From Budorcas taxicolor (lineage: Eukaryota; Chordata; Mammalia; Artiodactyla; Bovidae), in contig NC_068930.1 of assembly GCF_023091745.1 (NCBI RefSeq), positions 5,106,262-5,170,261 on the forward strand: a DNA stretch of 64,000 nt, written 5' to 3'. The notes under the pieces are model-generated. The model saw only the letters and a list, made by a program, of their open reading frames with translations, ran no database searches and was not told the origin of the DNA. Position 1 is the stretch's first letter, and the number at the start of each line of letters is the position of its first letter. Shown in pieces: positions 19,980 to 34,700 of the stretch. Position numbers and translations under genes: made by a program.

Positions 19980-22744
19980 CTGGAAAGAACATACAGAATA
20001 CAGTCAGCTACTGCTGCCACGAAGCCTTTGAGCTTCTGAGACTCGAATGGTGCAGAAGCACAGCAAAGACAGTGTTTTCCGAGCCCATGTGGGACCTGAA
20101 GGCCACTGTCCCAGACACTTACCTGGGCAGCAGAGCAGCCACGGGCGCTAGCAGACAAATGGAGTAAAACACGGGGTCGCCCATTAGCGTCTGCATGGTC
20201 CAGTAGGGGTTGGAGGGAGGGTAGCACGTCGCGCAGGAAGCGTTGTAAATCAAAGCCACGGTGAAAAATAAAATGACACTGAAGCCACAAGCCGTCCAGT
20301 TGAGCCAGGTCTGAGGGGTAAAGAGAAAAACAGGGCTTCTGTTTCAACAAAAGTGCACTGGTCTCCCTAGAGCAGGTGCAGTGTTCTCAGAGGCACAGTG
20401 GGAACAGGGTGGGTTGGCATGAACACAGGCTGGGCGATGGAAGCTAGGGGCCAGGGGAAGGAGGGTTAAGCAGAGCTGGGTGGAGGAGGCAGGAGCCCAG
20501 CGCTGCTCAGGACAGGCACGGGCTTGGGCTGGAGCTGCCCCCCACCCAGGCTTGGGTCCATGTGGCCAGCCCGGGAACCCGGTTTGTTCTCATCACAGAG
20601 AGGCTGGCTTCACAAAACCCTGCTCAAGCTCATGGACTGGGCACATCAGTGAGGGCTCATAGACCAGACCCCTTCTGGGTCAGTCCCATGGTTCTCACCC
20701 AGGTCTTGGTCTCGATGCCCAGGTGCAGGAGGAACGTGAACAGGGCGACGGCAGTGATGGGGGTGCCCCAGGTGAAGATGTCTGTGTCAGAGTCGTAGTA
20801 GGCCTGAAAGACAGCAGGGTCATCTGTCTGTGCATCCCCGGATGAAGCTGGCGGGAAAGGCCTGGCCAGGGGCCAACTTACCAGGTAGGGAATGAAAAAG
20901 CACACGAGGCTCTGGAAGGCAGCATCGGCCATGTTCAGCCAGAACGTGCGAGGCCGATATTCCTGAGACACAAGAACAAGCAAAGGGATTATAGGGATGG
21001 CCTCATCTCTTCACACGGTTTTCCAGTCCCCCTTGGGGGCCATGAAGGCACAAGCCGGGCACCCCAGGGACACTTGCTAAGTCAGGCCTTGGAGAGGGAG
21101 GTCCCAGGGGCTGGGGCCCGGTGGAAAAACACTATGGAAAGACTCCACAAGGGCCCTTGAGGCTGAATTGGTCACTGACAGCATCTGGGTCTGCAAGGCC
21201 CGTTACAACAGGAAAAAGAGGAAATGCATTCTAAAATCCCACGAGGCATTTCCCTAGCCAGGGACTAGAGCATGAAATTCTGGCAGCCTCTCCAATCTCA
21301 GTCCTTCTACTTTGTCAGGGCTTTGCTTCCCTCTGTTGGTGGACCCCCTAGAATGTTTCTTAAAAATTAGTTATTTTAACAAATCACAGATGTCTCCTAA
21401 TGTTAAAATCAATTAGCTGCATGGAAAAGACAAAAATGACTTTGAAATGGACAAATCAAGTCTTCCTTGTCTGGGTGCCCACGTCTCCATCTGGCCCTGC
21501 TGAGTTCTGAGCTGCAAGAGCAAGCACTGGCCCACAGGACATTCAGAGCAGACGAAGACAAGCGTTTACCAAGCACTGAGGAAAGGCAGCCCCTTCCTGT
21601 TAGTCCCCAGAACAAACTCACCTAGGAGGTGAGACCTGGCTGAGTACAGGAGCGCCTCCAGGTGACGAGCAGAGACCCTCATCTACCCTTCCCTCAGTAG
21701 CCCCCGTCCCAGGCTGCCCATGGGAAGTCAGTAGTTCAGCTGTGTCTGACTCTTTGCCATCCCACAAACTGCAGATTTCCGGGCTCCTCTGTCCAGGGAA
21801 TTTTCCAGGCAAGAACACTGGAGAGGGTTGCCAGTTCCTACTCTAGGGGATCTTTTCCACCCAGGGATTGAACCCTTCTCTCCTGTGTTTCCATCCACCT
21901 GGCAGGTGGATTCTTTACCACTGCACCACCTGGGAAGCCTGGTGGGAAGTCAGCGCTTCAGTAAATCAGTTATGAATTATTTATAGACCACTGTGGGAGA
22001 TGCGGGGCTCTATTCCCTGGGCACATGTATAATTCCAATCAGCCCAAGAGAAGCACTGACGTGGCTGTCTTTACTGACCAGCAGGGACAGCTGGGAGTCA
22101 GCATGCCAATCTATGCAGTATATTGATGGAAAGATGTATTTACATTATCTGTTTGTGTTCACTTGGTTTTCCCAGGGTTTCCCAATGGGTTTATCTTCTC
22201 ATTAATCCCTACTCAAAGGAAATCACATTTCTTTTGGGGATGTTTTAGAAAAATCCCTGTTCTTCCTACAGTCATCCCACATGTCCGTGACTTGGATTCC
22301 AAACGGGCTTTCCTTGGGCTCCTGGAACCTCTTAGTGTAAAGACAGTTTTCACTTTGGTATATTTTCAAAAGAGCTTCCCAGCTGGCTCTAGTGGTAAAG
22401 AACCCGCCTGCCAGTGCAGGAGACACAGAGCTGTGGGTTCGATCCTGGGTGAGGGAAGAGCCCCTGGAAGAGGGCATGGCAACCCACTCCAGTAAACATT
22501 GTGATGAGTGTGGGCCCATACATACACCCCTGATACCATCACAACCAATCAACTTTTTCTACTTAAACCCACTGCAGTCAAGTAGACAGAATTCATTGTT
22601 TTCCTCCCACTGGTCAGAGTCTAGAGTTCTAACTCTTCCACTGTCCTTTTTTTTGAGATTTTATTTTCAAAATTTTATTGGAGTATAGTTGTACAGTGTT
22701 GCACAATGTTGTGTTAGTTTCAGGCATACAGCAAAGTAATTCTG

Positions 22745-22792
<48 letters not shown>

Positions 22793-25700
22793 TCTTCTTC
22801 AGATTCTTCACCCCATAGGTTATTACAAAATACCAAGTAGAATTCCCTGTGCTACCCAGTAGATCCTTGCTGGTGATCTGTTTTAAATATAGTCGTGTGT
22901 GTACGTTAAGGTCTCAAGCTCCCAATTTACCCCTCCATGCCATATTTCTCCTTTGGTAACAAAAGTTTGCTTTCAAAACCAGTGAATCTGTTTTGTAAAT
23001 AACTGCATTTGGGATTCCACATCTGAGCGATCTCATACGGTATCTCCCCTGCTCTGTCTGCCCAGGGTGTCCACGGAAAGGGCGGCGCGGGCCGGGGCTC
23101 ACCTCCATGTTCTGGCCGCTCCGGTAGAGCTGCGGCTCGGCGAGCAGCACGTCGGCCGTCACGTCCTTGTCCAGCACCCCAGTCACGAGCTGGGGGAGCG
23201 ACGAGAAGAGCAGGTTAAAGAAGATCAGGTACCACTGGTCAATCATGGCGGACGCGGAGAAGCCACAGTAGAACTGGAACCAGAACAGGAGGCCGACGAA
23301 CATCTGTGGTCAGAAAGGGTGGGACGGCGGTTCCCAGCTGCCCGCGGAGTCCTGTCCCAGGGGCCAAGAGCCGCCCCGCGGGCCGCTGTCCCGCAGACTC
23401 CTGGCCCAGGCGGCCGAGAGCCTGGCAGAGTCTGGCTGGAAAGACTGAATCTGTGCGCGGAGATTGTCTCCAGAGATGGCTCTCACTTTGGTCCCCGTCT
23501 CTCTCTCCCCTCCTGCATCCCTCCGGCATCCGAAGGGCAGCAACAGCAGCTGGGGATTCCCACCAACAGCCCTGGGAGGGATGCAGTCTTGTGGCCAAAG
23601 GGCCACAGATCATAAGAAAACAAAATAACGCTTTGGCGGGGTCTAGGGGGGCTCACGTCAAGAGGGCCAGCTGGGTACATCACCCACTGCCAGGCTTCTT
23701 TCCTTGCGCTCCTCTGGGACCACACCCTGGATGCTGCCTTCCTCTCTTTAATGAGGAACAGTGTACAGTTTCTGACTCTCGTGGAGGGGAGGACGCACAC
23801 ACAAGCAGGGTGGTAATCGCGACTTTGAGCCCTAGCCTCCGCTGGGTACTCTGCTGTCCGGGTGAGCTACAGGCATTCCTGCTGGTCCCTATGGCTATCC
23901 CAAACAGGAAAGCGAGGTGCAGAGAGATGGAGGAACCTCCTCCCATGCCCAGCGTGAGGACCTGGGTGAGCCTCTTCCCACTATTACTTGGTCACTGAAC
24001 ATCCTGATGCTATATGGGGGGTAGGACAGGGGCTGGCAGCAAGGCATTCCGACACTTACCAGCTATGCAAGCTGGCACAGATAACTTAGCCACTCTGTGC
24101 CCCAGTGACCTTGTCCATGGCATGGGCACACCAGTGGCACTCAGCTGTGGGCTGCGGTGAGAATTCATGACTAATACACTTTGAAGCACTCACAAGAGCT
24201 CCCTACATGCTGAGATGCTCCTAAGTGTCATCTGTGGCTGTTACTGTCAGAACAGCTATTTCCTTCATCTGAGGCTCAAGCAAGGCTGGCGTGCTCACCC
24301 CATTTAGAGGAAAGGAAACTAAGGTCCAAGGGGTCAAATGACTGGACAGTGGTCACTGAATGAGTAACAAACCAATCTTGATCAGCCACTCGGGGGTCTT
24401 GGCCTGAAGGAGCAACGGAGGAAGAAAATTCTCTGCTGGACACTGCAGACAGTGGCCTTGGGGTGGGTTCTGGAGCTGCTGCTGTGCACATTTCTGACTT
24501 TGAGGCAGTCACTTAGCCTCTGTGAGGTAGAGCTCAGAGACGTTTCTTGACCTAAAAAAATGGCTTGTTCCAATGATCAGGAAAAAAAGACAGTCTACAC
24601 TGGTAACACCTCTAGTGACCCAGATCTTCCAAACCTTGTTTCAGTCTTTGCCCTAATGCAACTCTTCCCCTCCACTCTGAAAATGGACAGACTTGGTTTC
24701 TTCACTAACTTTCTTCCCTTTTTCACACCCACACCTGCTTATGGCTCTTCTATCTCTTCAGGTGCAGCCTAGTGACTCATCAGTAAACAAGTGGAGTCAC
24801 AGAGGAGAAAAAGTACTTAGATAATTGAGATTTTTTTTTTTTCATGTACTACCCAAAGCCTTCTCAAACCACTGTTGCTATGGAAACTTTCCTTCTCTAC
24901 TCCGTACTGGAAGGCAGGTGAACTTATTCTGAAAACAAATGAATTTCTCAAGTTGGGAGGCAGAGGGATTATTTCTGAACTTCTCAAGTAGATTAAGTGC
25001 CTGTTCACAGAGGCCTTGCATCTGACACAGAATCAAAAGAGGCCCCTTCTCCTTCCTTGCCCCCTTCCCGTGGACAGATTCGCTGCAGCAGAGAGGAGGC
25101 ACTGTCCATTCCGGTAGCCACTCTGGGTCTCTTCTGCACTGAAATATTGAATGCCTCCCCCTCAGTCTGAGAAGTTTTTGTTAGGAATTACGAGAGCAGA
25201 GTTCAAATTCCTATGTTCTGTTTTGTTTTCAGATAAAGAAAACAAAATCCAAAGGAGGCAAATAACTTGCTCCAGATTGCACAGCCAATGACAGAGAAAT
25301 GGGGCTGGGATTCCAGCCTGCCCAGCCCCACTCACCTTTGCTCAAAGCACCACCTACCCCTTCGGGAGTTGGGAGCCTCTCGGTTTGCAACTCTGTGCGA
25401 GGAGGGGGTGGTGCTGGGGAGGCAATGCCAGGCAGTCAGTAGCAAGGGGATCTGACGAGGTCAGGGACAGCACAGCACAGCCCTGCATGGACTGAGTCCC
25501 AGGGAGAACCCAATCTGAATTAATTTCCAGGACCTAACCTATAAAATTAGACACGCTCTTGACTTTGGAGCTATGGATCCAGCAGGGCAGATCTAAGGGA
25601 CTACTCTGAAGAGTCAGCTACCTCAAGAGATTACTTACTTTGTCTCCTTGCCTCCTATCAGAGGCAAGAAGGACAAGCAGCAATCCAGCAAGTTCTCAGC

Positions 25701-28700
25701 AGAGTGTCTATACCTCACAAGAAGGGTAGGGTCCTGAGATGGCCATGTGGTCCATCCTGGAGGCTACTGCTGCCACACAGCTGTCTGCCAAGGACACAGT
25801 AGTGACGGAACTAAGAATTAAATGTTAGGGCCAGCAGGAAATAGACCAGGGCCCTGAATCAGAGTCCCTGAAGAAACAGAACTGTCCCGAGCCAAGCAGG
25901 TCTGCGCACAGCCTAACTGAAAGGTCAAGTACAGAATGAGCAGGCTCCAGGGGGTCTACCTGCCAGCACAGAGGGTGGCAGCCCCCTCCTGCTGGCCCAG
26001 GGTGGGCGTGATTTTTGCCATTTATTTCTACTTCATTAAACCTGAGCCCAAAGCTTCAATGTCATAATTGCTATATCAAAGTCCATTTGTATTTGAATAA
26101 ACAAACTGCCATGAAATCAGTTTTGTTTGTTTGTGAAGTCGCTCAGTCATGTCTGATTCTTTGCAACCCCATGGACTGTAACCCACCTGGCTTTTCTGTC
26201 CATGGGATTCTCCAGGCAAGAATACTGGAGTGGATTGCCATTTCCTTCTCCAGGGGATCTTCCCAACCCAGGGATCAAACCCGGGTCTCCCGCATTGGAG
26301 GCAGACGCTTTAACCTCTGAGCCATTTTTACCATTTCACTACCTCATTGACTGGTTCTGTAATCCTAGATTTATAAGCAAAAGTACTTTATTCATGTATT
26401 TATTGAGACGGTGCAGCGGGCTAGGTGTGTAGCAGAGCTGTAGAGGAGTGTCAGTGTCTAGTGTGGAAGTTTCCTGAATGGGAAACTACGGTAAAACGTG
26501 ATGACGCCTGTGGTTGATGAATAAACACAGAAGCAACAATGCAGCCACAGGCGTATGTACACTCATGGCAGTCAGGGGATGAGGAAAGGCTTCTCAAAGA
26601 CGGTGGGCAATCTCAACAGCCTGCTTATCAACAGGGTCACAGCCCAGCCGAGTCCTCTCATGCTGACCCAAGACTGCCAACCACACTTCCACTCATCAGA
26701 TGAGCCCATGTGCTTTGAGAGAGCACCGATCAGAGCATCCTAGGAGACCACTCCTGAGAGAGACAGGGACAGAGCAGTAAAGGGCCTAGAAACTGGAGTC
26801 AGCTGGGCAGAGGCAGAAAGGAGCCTCGATCACCCACTGACTGAGGACTTCATGCAAACCCCGGGACCCCACGGTCACTCTACCTATTATAAAGCTGCAA
26901 GTGGACTTCTTCCTTGGATCTACCTGTTTCCATGCTCAGAGTGGCAAGTAAGTTAAGATTTCTGAGACTGAGGGTGCAAGGGCAGACCAGCCTGGGAAAA
27001 ATCCACAGAAGCCAAGTGGGGTAGGACCAACGGGAGGCTGTGGGATGGCCCACAGACCACGTTCAGTTAACAGTCCTGTGACTCTCACGGATTTCACATC
27101 AAAAATCCTTGACACTGGCATCACATACATACTGTGTTTTTGTAGAAGAAGTACAGCACCATGTTGGCAAGCCGGGAATAGCACCAATGTCCGTGAACGA
27201 TCAAGAGCCTCTCGAGGTATCGGAACTTGGGCACCGCGAAGTCGCTGGCCATCACTGCCTTGAGAGGGAGAGAGCGCCAGTTGTTGGTGCTGCCTCACTG
27301 TGGCTGAGGTCCACCTTAACTCCCCCCAAACACAAGGTGCAACGGGGATGCAGAAATGCAGTCTGAACTGGCTGTTACCACTGTCTCCAGGATGAACGCT
27401 TGCATTTAAGAAAAATCCAATATCGACCACACTCTAGTTTAGGGATACTGCTCTAGAGGACATATTTAAGATTTCAAATATATGTTATTGATGGATTTGT
27501 AAAGTTTTTGCTTTTTCTTTCCCATGCTTTTTTATTTTAAGCAAACTAAAAAAAATATGGAGATGTATGAAGTTTCCCTGCTTTTTCCCACTCTCTGATG
27601 TTTTATTCATCCAAATCATATTAGGATCCCAACCCAAAGATGAACCAAAGCTGCCCCTTAGGTATGCCTCAGGGACAGACAGACAGCTGTTCTGCGAGGT
27701 GTCCACTGGGTCATTCTCCCCAAGAGCCACGGGTGATGAGCAAGGCCAGGCCCATGGATGCCCTGCCCGCCAACCAGCCCAGTCTCAGGGTGCCCACTGT
27801 AGGGCACTGGACACGGCCTGAAAGGACAGTGGGATGGATGGCAGGCTTCGTCTGCAGACGGGAAAGAGCCTGGGGGAGGAAGCTTGCCTTTACCTCACTG
27901 AGCACCACATTCTACACAATTAAACTAACTGGGCCAGACAGTGCCATCCTAATGACAACATCTGTGTCCAAAATAACTTGGAATACATCATTATTTGGGA
28001 ATGAATTTCATTATTTTGGGGAAAAATCCATGAAAATGTCAAAGATACATTTTTGCTTATCTTTGAAGGTTGTTCCACACAAACATTTAAGTCTGCTTTT
28101 CAAATTTTACAGACTTCCCTTAAATATCACTCAGAAAAGAGCAGGTGATAATACCGTCCCATTTGTGAAACAAAGTAACATCATTACACATGGCAGAAAA
28201 GAATGAAGCCTTAGAATGTCTGCTTTCTGAACCCAAAAGTAAGGATCTGAAAGCAAACAGTATCTTTACCCCTCTTCCTGTCAATATGTGGGAGCCTTAA
28301 GGGTTTTGTGCATCTTTTCTTCCTTTGTTTATTCCACAATTCTTCCTCTCAAAAATCATGTATTAAGACCCTCTGGTTTCCAGACACAGACTTGGAGACA
28401 GATACCGTCACATGTGGTCCCTGTGAACGGCTGATGTTGAGACAGAGTTAAGGAGAAGCCCTGGGGGTGTTTGGGAAGCAGCCCCGACCTTGAGAACCGC
28501 AGGTATGCCCCTCCTTCCAGGCCCTGCTGGCCTATCCTCCACCCTTCGGCCCAGCTTCCCGCCTCCACACCCTGAACATACCACTCGCTCCCCCAATCAC
28601 GGTGGCCTCCCCAGTGTTCCCAGCTGGGCAGGGCCTCCCATCACATCCTCAGCAGGGAAACTCGTGTCGCTCTTTCACAGCACTCACCACAACTCAATTA

Positions 28701-31700
28701 TGATCCCTGGTTTAAGTCAGAATACTTCTCTACCTTCCCTTTCTGATCTTTCTGAATATTCCATGAGACCCTGCACGGTAGACACTGTGATCACCTGCAG
28801 CCCTGGCTCCCAGTCACCACTTGACCCATGGGGTGCTCAACAAACATGGTCGATCACATGACTCCTAAAAGACTGGGTGTCTCAGAGTGACAGAATCGCC
28901 TTGGTCTTTTCTGTTCCCCTGCCTGGGACACCCTTTCCACCCTGGCTGAGCTGGGGAGCTGCAACTACCATCACTTTTCCTCAGACACTCAGCTTGGACT
29001 CCTCGGGTCCCTACAGCCACAGCGCCCACACAGTGTGTCTTCCAGGGAGCTCTGCACAATGTCCCCTTGCCTACTGGACTGACTAACAAGCAAGCGGGGC
29101 CACATTCCCCTGGGGAACCTGAGCCCTTAGAACAGTAGGAGAAAGTGTCGAGTCTTACCGTCACTTTACATAATGCACCCTCAATAAAGAAGTATAGCTT
29201 CAAGTAAACACGGAAGCATCCAGTGACACTCCATGTAGAAGTCATGTCCAATCAAAGCTGAGTCTCAGTAATGCCCCTACAGTGAGGCTGATCCCCACAC
29301 CGCCTTCATGGCTCACTGAATCCTCTGGCTCCTGCCCTGAGGCCCTGCAGTGGATACAGCTCATGTCCTTCCTCACCAGCATGCTCAATCTTAGAGACCC
29401 TGATACAAAGTGGATTCACTGGCTGCATTTCTCTGCACGAGTGGTTTAGAAGAACTGCCCTGGGTAAGTTTTCATTCTAGGAAATGAGTGCAAAGGAGGC
29501 CATGCTGAAAAAATCAGATGGAATCAACTATTTTTCTCATTCATTCAATAGACATTTTTGAGCTCCCCCATGTGATGTCAGAGAGAAGGCAATGGCAACC
29601 CACTCCAGTAGGCTGCAGACCATGGGGTCGCTAGGAGTTGGACACAACTAAGCGACTTCACTTTCACTTTTCACTTTCATGCATTGGAGAAGGAAATGGC
29701 AACCCACTCCAGTGTTCTTGCCTGGAGAACCCCAGGGATGGAGGAGCCTGGTGGGCTGCCATCTATGGGATCGCACAGAGTTGGACACGACTGAAGCGAC
29801 TTAGCAACAGCAGCAGCATGTGATGTCACTGGGAGGAGGGGCAAGGATGAGTCCCAACTGGGTTCCATTTTCCATTTTATGGAGGAAGAAAACATGTATA
29901 GTAACATAACCCAGGTCAGACGAGGCGCAGGAGAGTTATGTGCTGAGGATGAGTCTGGGATGGAGCGACTGTGCTTCTGGCTCAGGACTTTCCATCAGAC
30001 TGTGATTTCAGTGTCAAGTGAGAAAATCAATGAACCTCCACAAGCATGACACACATGTGTGATCTAAAGCTAGTTACACGGTGAACACACCAATGAACAA
30101 CCGATGACCAAGCAGTGAACAACATCTTGACTTTTAAAAGAAGACAACTGGATAGACTGTTCCCAAAAGTCTCCACCAAGTTAAAAATACTGTTATTCAA
30201 ACTTAATCAAATGTAGAACTGCTACATCCCAAAGAAGTACATTTGTAATGAACCATTTATTCATCATCTGGGTCATGTGCGGAGAACCAACACAGTGGCA
30301 AATGAAAAACACAGATGAATTTCCACATGAGTGAGGACAGCTTTCCTCCATCTTCATGGTGACACCAAGACACAACAGTCCTATAGCAAAGCCCACGGTA
30401 TTACTGATGTTCAGGAGCAATAAACAATGCCTTGCAGAGACAACCCACTCCAGGCCACCTTTCCACAGAAACAGACTTAACGGTACATTCACTGCACGGC
30501 TTCACTAACACCAAGAGCCGCCTGCCACCTGGTTTACTGCCGGCTTAGCAGCAGGTGAGCACCAGCTGTATCAAGATCCAAGCCTTCAGCTCTGCAGGAC
30601 GGCTCACAGGGAGCCCAGCGTGGCTCACAGTGGGAGCCCTTTGGTTGCCCAGGACAGCCCCCTGTCCTTACCTGCATGCCCTCCTGGCCTGAGATTCCCA
30701 CGCCCACGTCTGCTACCTGGATCATGCTGACGTCATTGGCTCCGTCTCCTAGAACAGCACAGGCAGGGAGAGTCATGAGCTGAGATGTACATGATTAACC
30801 AGGCTTGATGGGTCTTCCCAGGACTGTGGTGTGAGCTGGGAACTGTGGAGAGGCCTAGGGAGGAGTAAGGAAGAGGCAGTGCAGCCCCTGCCCCAGGGGA
30901 GCCGGGTTATGCAGTCAGAACAAACCTGCTGGGAGGCTTGGACCCACCAGCCAAACCAGGAAGAATCTGAGACAGCAGCGGCCAGCACCCCTTTCCAGTT
31001 AGGACACGTTCCAAGCTACTGGCTCAGACACCAGTAGAGCCCTTCACAGAGCACCGAGCACAGAACAGGATCACCACCTTCACTGTTACTCCTGACCCAC
31101 TCTAGGCTTTGTCACACGGCAGTCAAGGCTACTTCCATTCATGCTCCTGTGAGTTTTCTAAACTGAACCAAGGTTAAACTCTGCCCAGCAAACTGTGGAG
31201 CTCGGCACACTCAAGTCTGGCTAGCTTGTTACTGCGCCCACCCTTGGGCTCTCTAAGCATGTAATTAAGGAGACCATCTATGCATTTAGTCAAGTTGCTG
31301 ATAGAAAGTGTGTAGAGGCAGAGGGTCAGAGCTCTCAACATCTTTGGGGAAAGACAACCGGAGACTTAAAAGCCATTATCATTCAGTGAGGCGACTGTTC
31401 TTGGAACAGGGCGGCAGAAGGGCCCACATCACAGAATACCTCCCCCATTTCAAACACGTAAGAAGTATAGGTATGTAAAGTCAGAGTGACTCGGATGGAC
31501 TTCTTTCCTCTGTGATTCCTCTGTTTTTTACTGCAGAGGGCCCAATCTGGAGAATAAGTCAGTATTTGTCCAACTGAAATTCTGTGAAGCAGTAACCTCT
31601 ACAGCTCTTCCCAGAATGTCCCATTCAAAATGACATGTGTGGGCAATGATGCTCTCGGGGTTATTAACTGCTAGATGCCCAGGTCTAGGTCACATTCATG

Positions 31701-34700
31701 CCTTAACTCATAGAAAGAAATGAGCTAAAAGTTGATGGGTCTTTACCTTTCCTTTCCCTTTTGAGATTCTTTTTTGTTTTTTTCTTTCTGACCAGCCTTT
31801 TTCTTTCCCCAGTTTCCTAAGTGAATGCCACACACCAGTGATGCGGTGGCTGAGTGAGCCGGGCCCTGACCAGGCAGTGAGAATGTGCTGTATCATGTTT
31901 AGACTCTCACATCCGGCCCACTGGGGGACGCTGACCTCCTGCTACGGCTGAGGCTGGAGCACGGAGGAGTAAAGTTACCAGTGAGGGTGCAGACCCAGAC
32001 TCAAACTTCTCGGCTTCTGCCTCCAACACCTGCTCAGAGAAACCTAAAGGCCTGTCTGGGCACATGAGGGCAAAGGTGGTCCTGAGACAGCCTCCCCAAA
32101 GAGGGGCCATCCTAGAAGAGCTGCCTGTCTTATCTCAGCTGGAACCAGGGGGCTGTGGGTGAACACACACTCACCCCCGCCTTAGCAGTTACCATGCCCT
32201 GGGGATGTGCAGGTCCATCTCCACACAACCATGCTAAGGCCATCACCAGCCTCAACTGTCCTGATGAGGTGACAGGGTGGCAATTCCTACATCACCAAGG
32301 GGGTGCTACCACAGACCTCCTGTAGAAAATACGGCAATTATTACTGATTGGTGAGGAAGCTTTATTTCAGAGCAAGCTCTCACTCAGGTGTGCATTCTAT
32401 ATGCAGGAAGACCAAACTATTTGATATTGGGGAATCCGGGGGACCACCCCTTTTCCTAGGCTACCTGCAGTCTCTCCCAGCTCTCCCCAGCAGGTGGGGC
32501 TGCCACGTCCCTGAACCTCCCTGGAGGTCGGACTTGAATCAGAGTGGGTGCGGAGACAGGTGGGTGCGGAGACAGGTGGGTGCGGGTGCAGACTGGAGAG
32601 GAGCCCAGGAGGCTCACCAGGCCTGCAGTCTGCAAGGAAAAGCCACCATCAGACACACAATCCTTAAGGAAATTATGGAAAATTCAGCAGCTATTCAGAG
32701 CTTAGGAGGAATGTTTTAAAATTAGACGCTGGTCTTGAAACAAAATCATCTCCCAGGTGGCTCAGATGGTAAAGAATCAGCCTGCCAATGCAGGAGACCT
32801 GGGTTTGATGCCTGGGTGGGAAGATCCCCTGGAGAAGGAAATGACAACCCACTCCAGTACTCTTGCCTGGAGAATCCCATGGACAGAGGAGCCTGTCCAC
32901 TGGCGGGCTATAGTCCATGTGGTCACAAAAAGTCGGACACAACTGAGTGACTAACACTTGAAACAAAGCTCAGCAGACAAGAAGTGATGGGAATTCCGAT
33001 CACCATGGAGTCTCTGGGTCCCAAAGCGTGATGAAGTTGGACCCCAGGTGGCTCACGGCCATCAGAAGCACCTACAAAGGGCCTTCTTCCTAAGTTGGCC
33101 TGGGGTCAGGCTTAGAGCGTAGGCCTCTGCTGCTGAGGCCAAAGCCACAGGACAGGACTCTCCTGTCTCCCCGGAGACAGTAAGAAGCTCTAACTTTTTA
33201 ATTTGACACTGAATTACTGACTTCATAATATGTAGCTATATCTGTTGCTAGTGTATTTTGCGGCTTTCAAATCCAAGCTTTATATTTGGAGCAGACTGCT
33301 AATTTTATTGCACTGAGTGTGATTTTATAAATAGGAAAAAGAGCAAGAAAGCGTTTTCCCACCCTAGAGTATAGTATGGAAGGGGTAGGAAATTCAAGAT
33401 GCTTCAAGAGGAGGCAGCTGCACAGGAGGAGGCTGTCCGGCCTGGATACTTGCCTATGGCCAGGGTCATGGCCTTGAGCTTGCTCCTGACGAGTTTCACC
33501 ACCATGCTCTTCTGCAGGGGGGTTGAGCGACAGCAAAGGACAGCCCGGCACTGCTTAGCGAGGAAGAGGAATTTGTCCTCCAGGTTCTTCTGGAGGGCGT
33601 AGGCCAGACTTCTCCCATCGATCACGAGGCTGGGGCCAGAGGCGGTGGCTTCGGAGGGTGGACAGAGTGGGGCGAAGCCCACGCTGAGGCTGCCGGCGGT
33701 CCTCTGGGGGCTGCAGGACTGCACGTAGCACAGGCACTGGTCCAGCAGGGCCTCGCACGCCTCCTGAAGTGGACAGAAGCAGAATGCATGGGTCACTCAT
33801 CGACATTACCACAGCGACACATCTGAGACTCTGCCGGGACCTAGGCTGCAGTCCTCGCCCAGAAGGGCACCCTCCTGCACCTGGAAAGTCAGGGGAAGTG
33901 GTCAACTTTCAGCATGAAAGAGTCTGGGTGGGTTTAGGGTTCCTACTAAGATTCTACTTGATTCCATTATACCGCGTAGAGCTTAGCACAGAGCATCTTC
34001 ACTTTGGGAGGCCTGGCCAGACTGGTGGAACTGCTGGCTGGTCAGACCGTGGGAGCTTTCCAGGTACTTCCCCACGGTCCTCAGAGGCCCTTACTCAGAA
34101 CTTCTTGTTTCCTAGAGCTACCAAGAAGAGCTTCTGCTGTGATTAGCTTCAAAAGAAGTGTAATCAGAGTATCTTTAAGCTCTCCAGTTGACCAGGAAAA
34201 AAAAAAAGCCTAATCTCTGAGGCTTTGAATTGGCAGTACCCTTCCAAAGCTGTATCTGAGTCCCAGAAAGGATAGGGAAACTTCCTGGGGAGACCGCAGG
34301 GTCAGGGCACAGAGGCATGGGAGGGACAAGTGTTTCTAAGAATGAATACACTCCAGGAACTCCACTGGATCCTGCTCCTCCATGGACAGACAGAGAGCCC
34401 CAGGTTAGCGAGCAGCTTCCCACATGGCACTGTGGGAATCAGGTGTTTCCAATAAGCACTTACTGAGCATGTTTTCCATTGAGAAAAGTGGGTGAGACGG
34501 AGAACAGAAGCCTGAAAAGATGCAGCCATTGACTTTGGGTGATGGGCCAAGAAGCGGGACACACACATAACCCCATGACCACAGCAAGTCACTGAGCAGA
34601 ATGCGCAGTGTGCCGGATACCGGGAGAGGGGAGCCTTGCTCTAGGGTGGGGCTGGGGGCGGCGGTGCCCGGGGAGGCTTTACGGAGAAGGCGGGACCCCA

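Larger units (their letters stand above)
20963..23102 (-). other. ATP10A intron with two SINEs and a microsatellite
   Basis: Intron between the TM5-6 and TM7 exons. Apart from the repeats listed separately, it holds no feature I can support. Confidence 0.8.
30749..33453 (-). other. ATP10A GC-AG intron (GDGAND side)
   Basis: Intron starting GCAAGT at 33453 and ending TTCTAG at 30749. It contains a 16-bp minisatellite and a Bov-tA. Confidence 0.85.

Noticed and set aside
19374..20039. 221-codon plus-strand open frame (and a 112-codon one) opposite the last ATP10A exon
   Set aside because: It is the antisense shadow of a GC-rich coding exon that has a stop, splice acceptor and homology on the minus strand. 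The antisense product has no domain.
23067..23998. Overlapping plus-strand frames of 182 and 230 codons
   Set aside because: They start inside the antisense of the TM5-6 exon and extend into intron with no recognisable protein, start context or splice signals.
33430..33450. GT donor at 33449-33448 instead of the GC donor
   Set aside because: Using it adds five bases and shifts the frame into the GDGAND exon, destroying the conserved motif.
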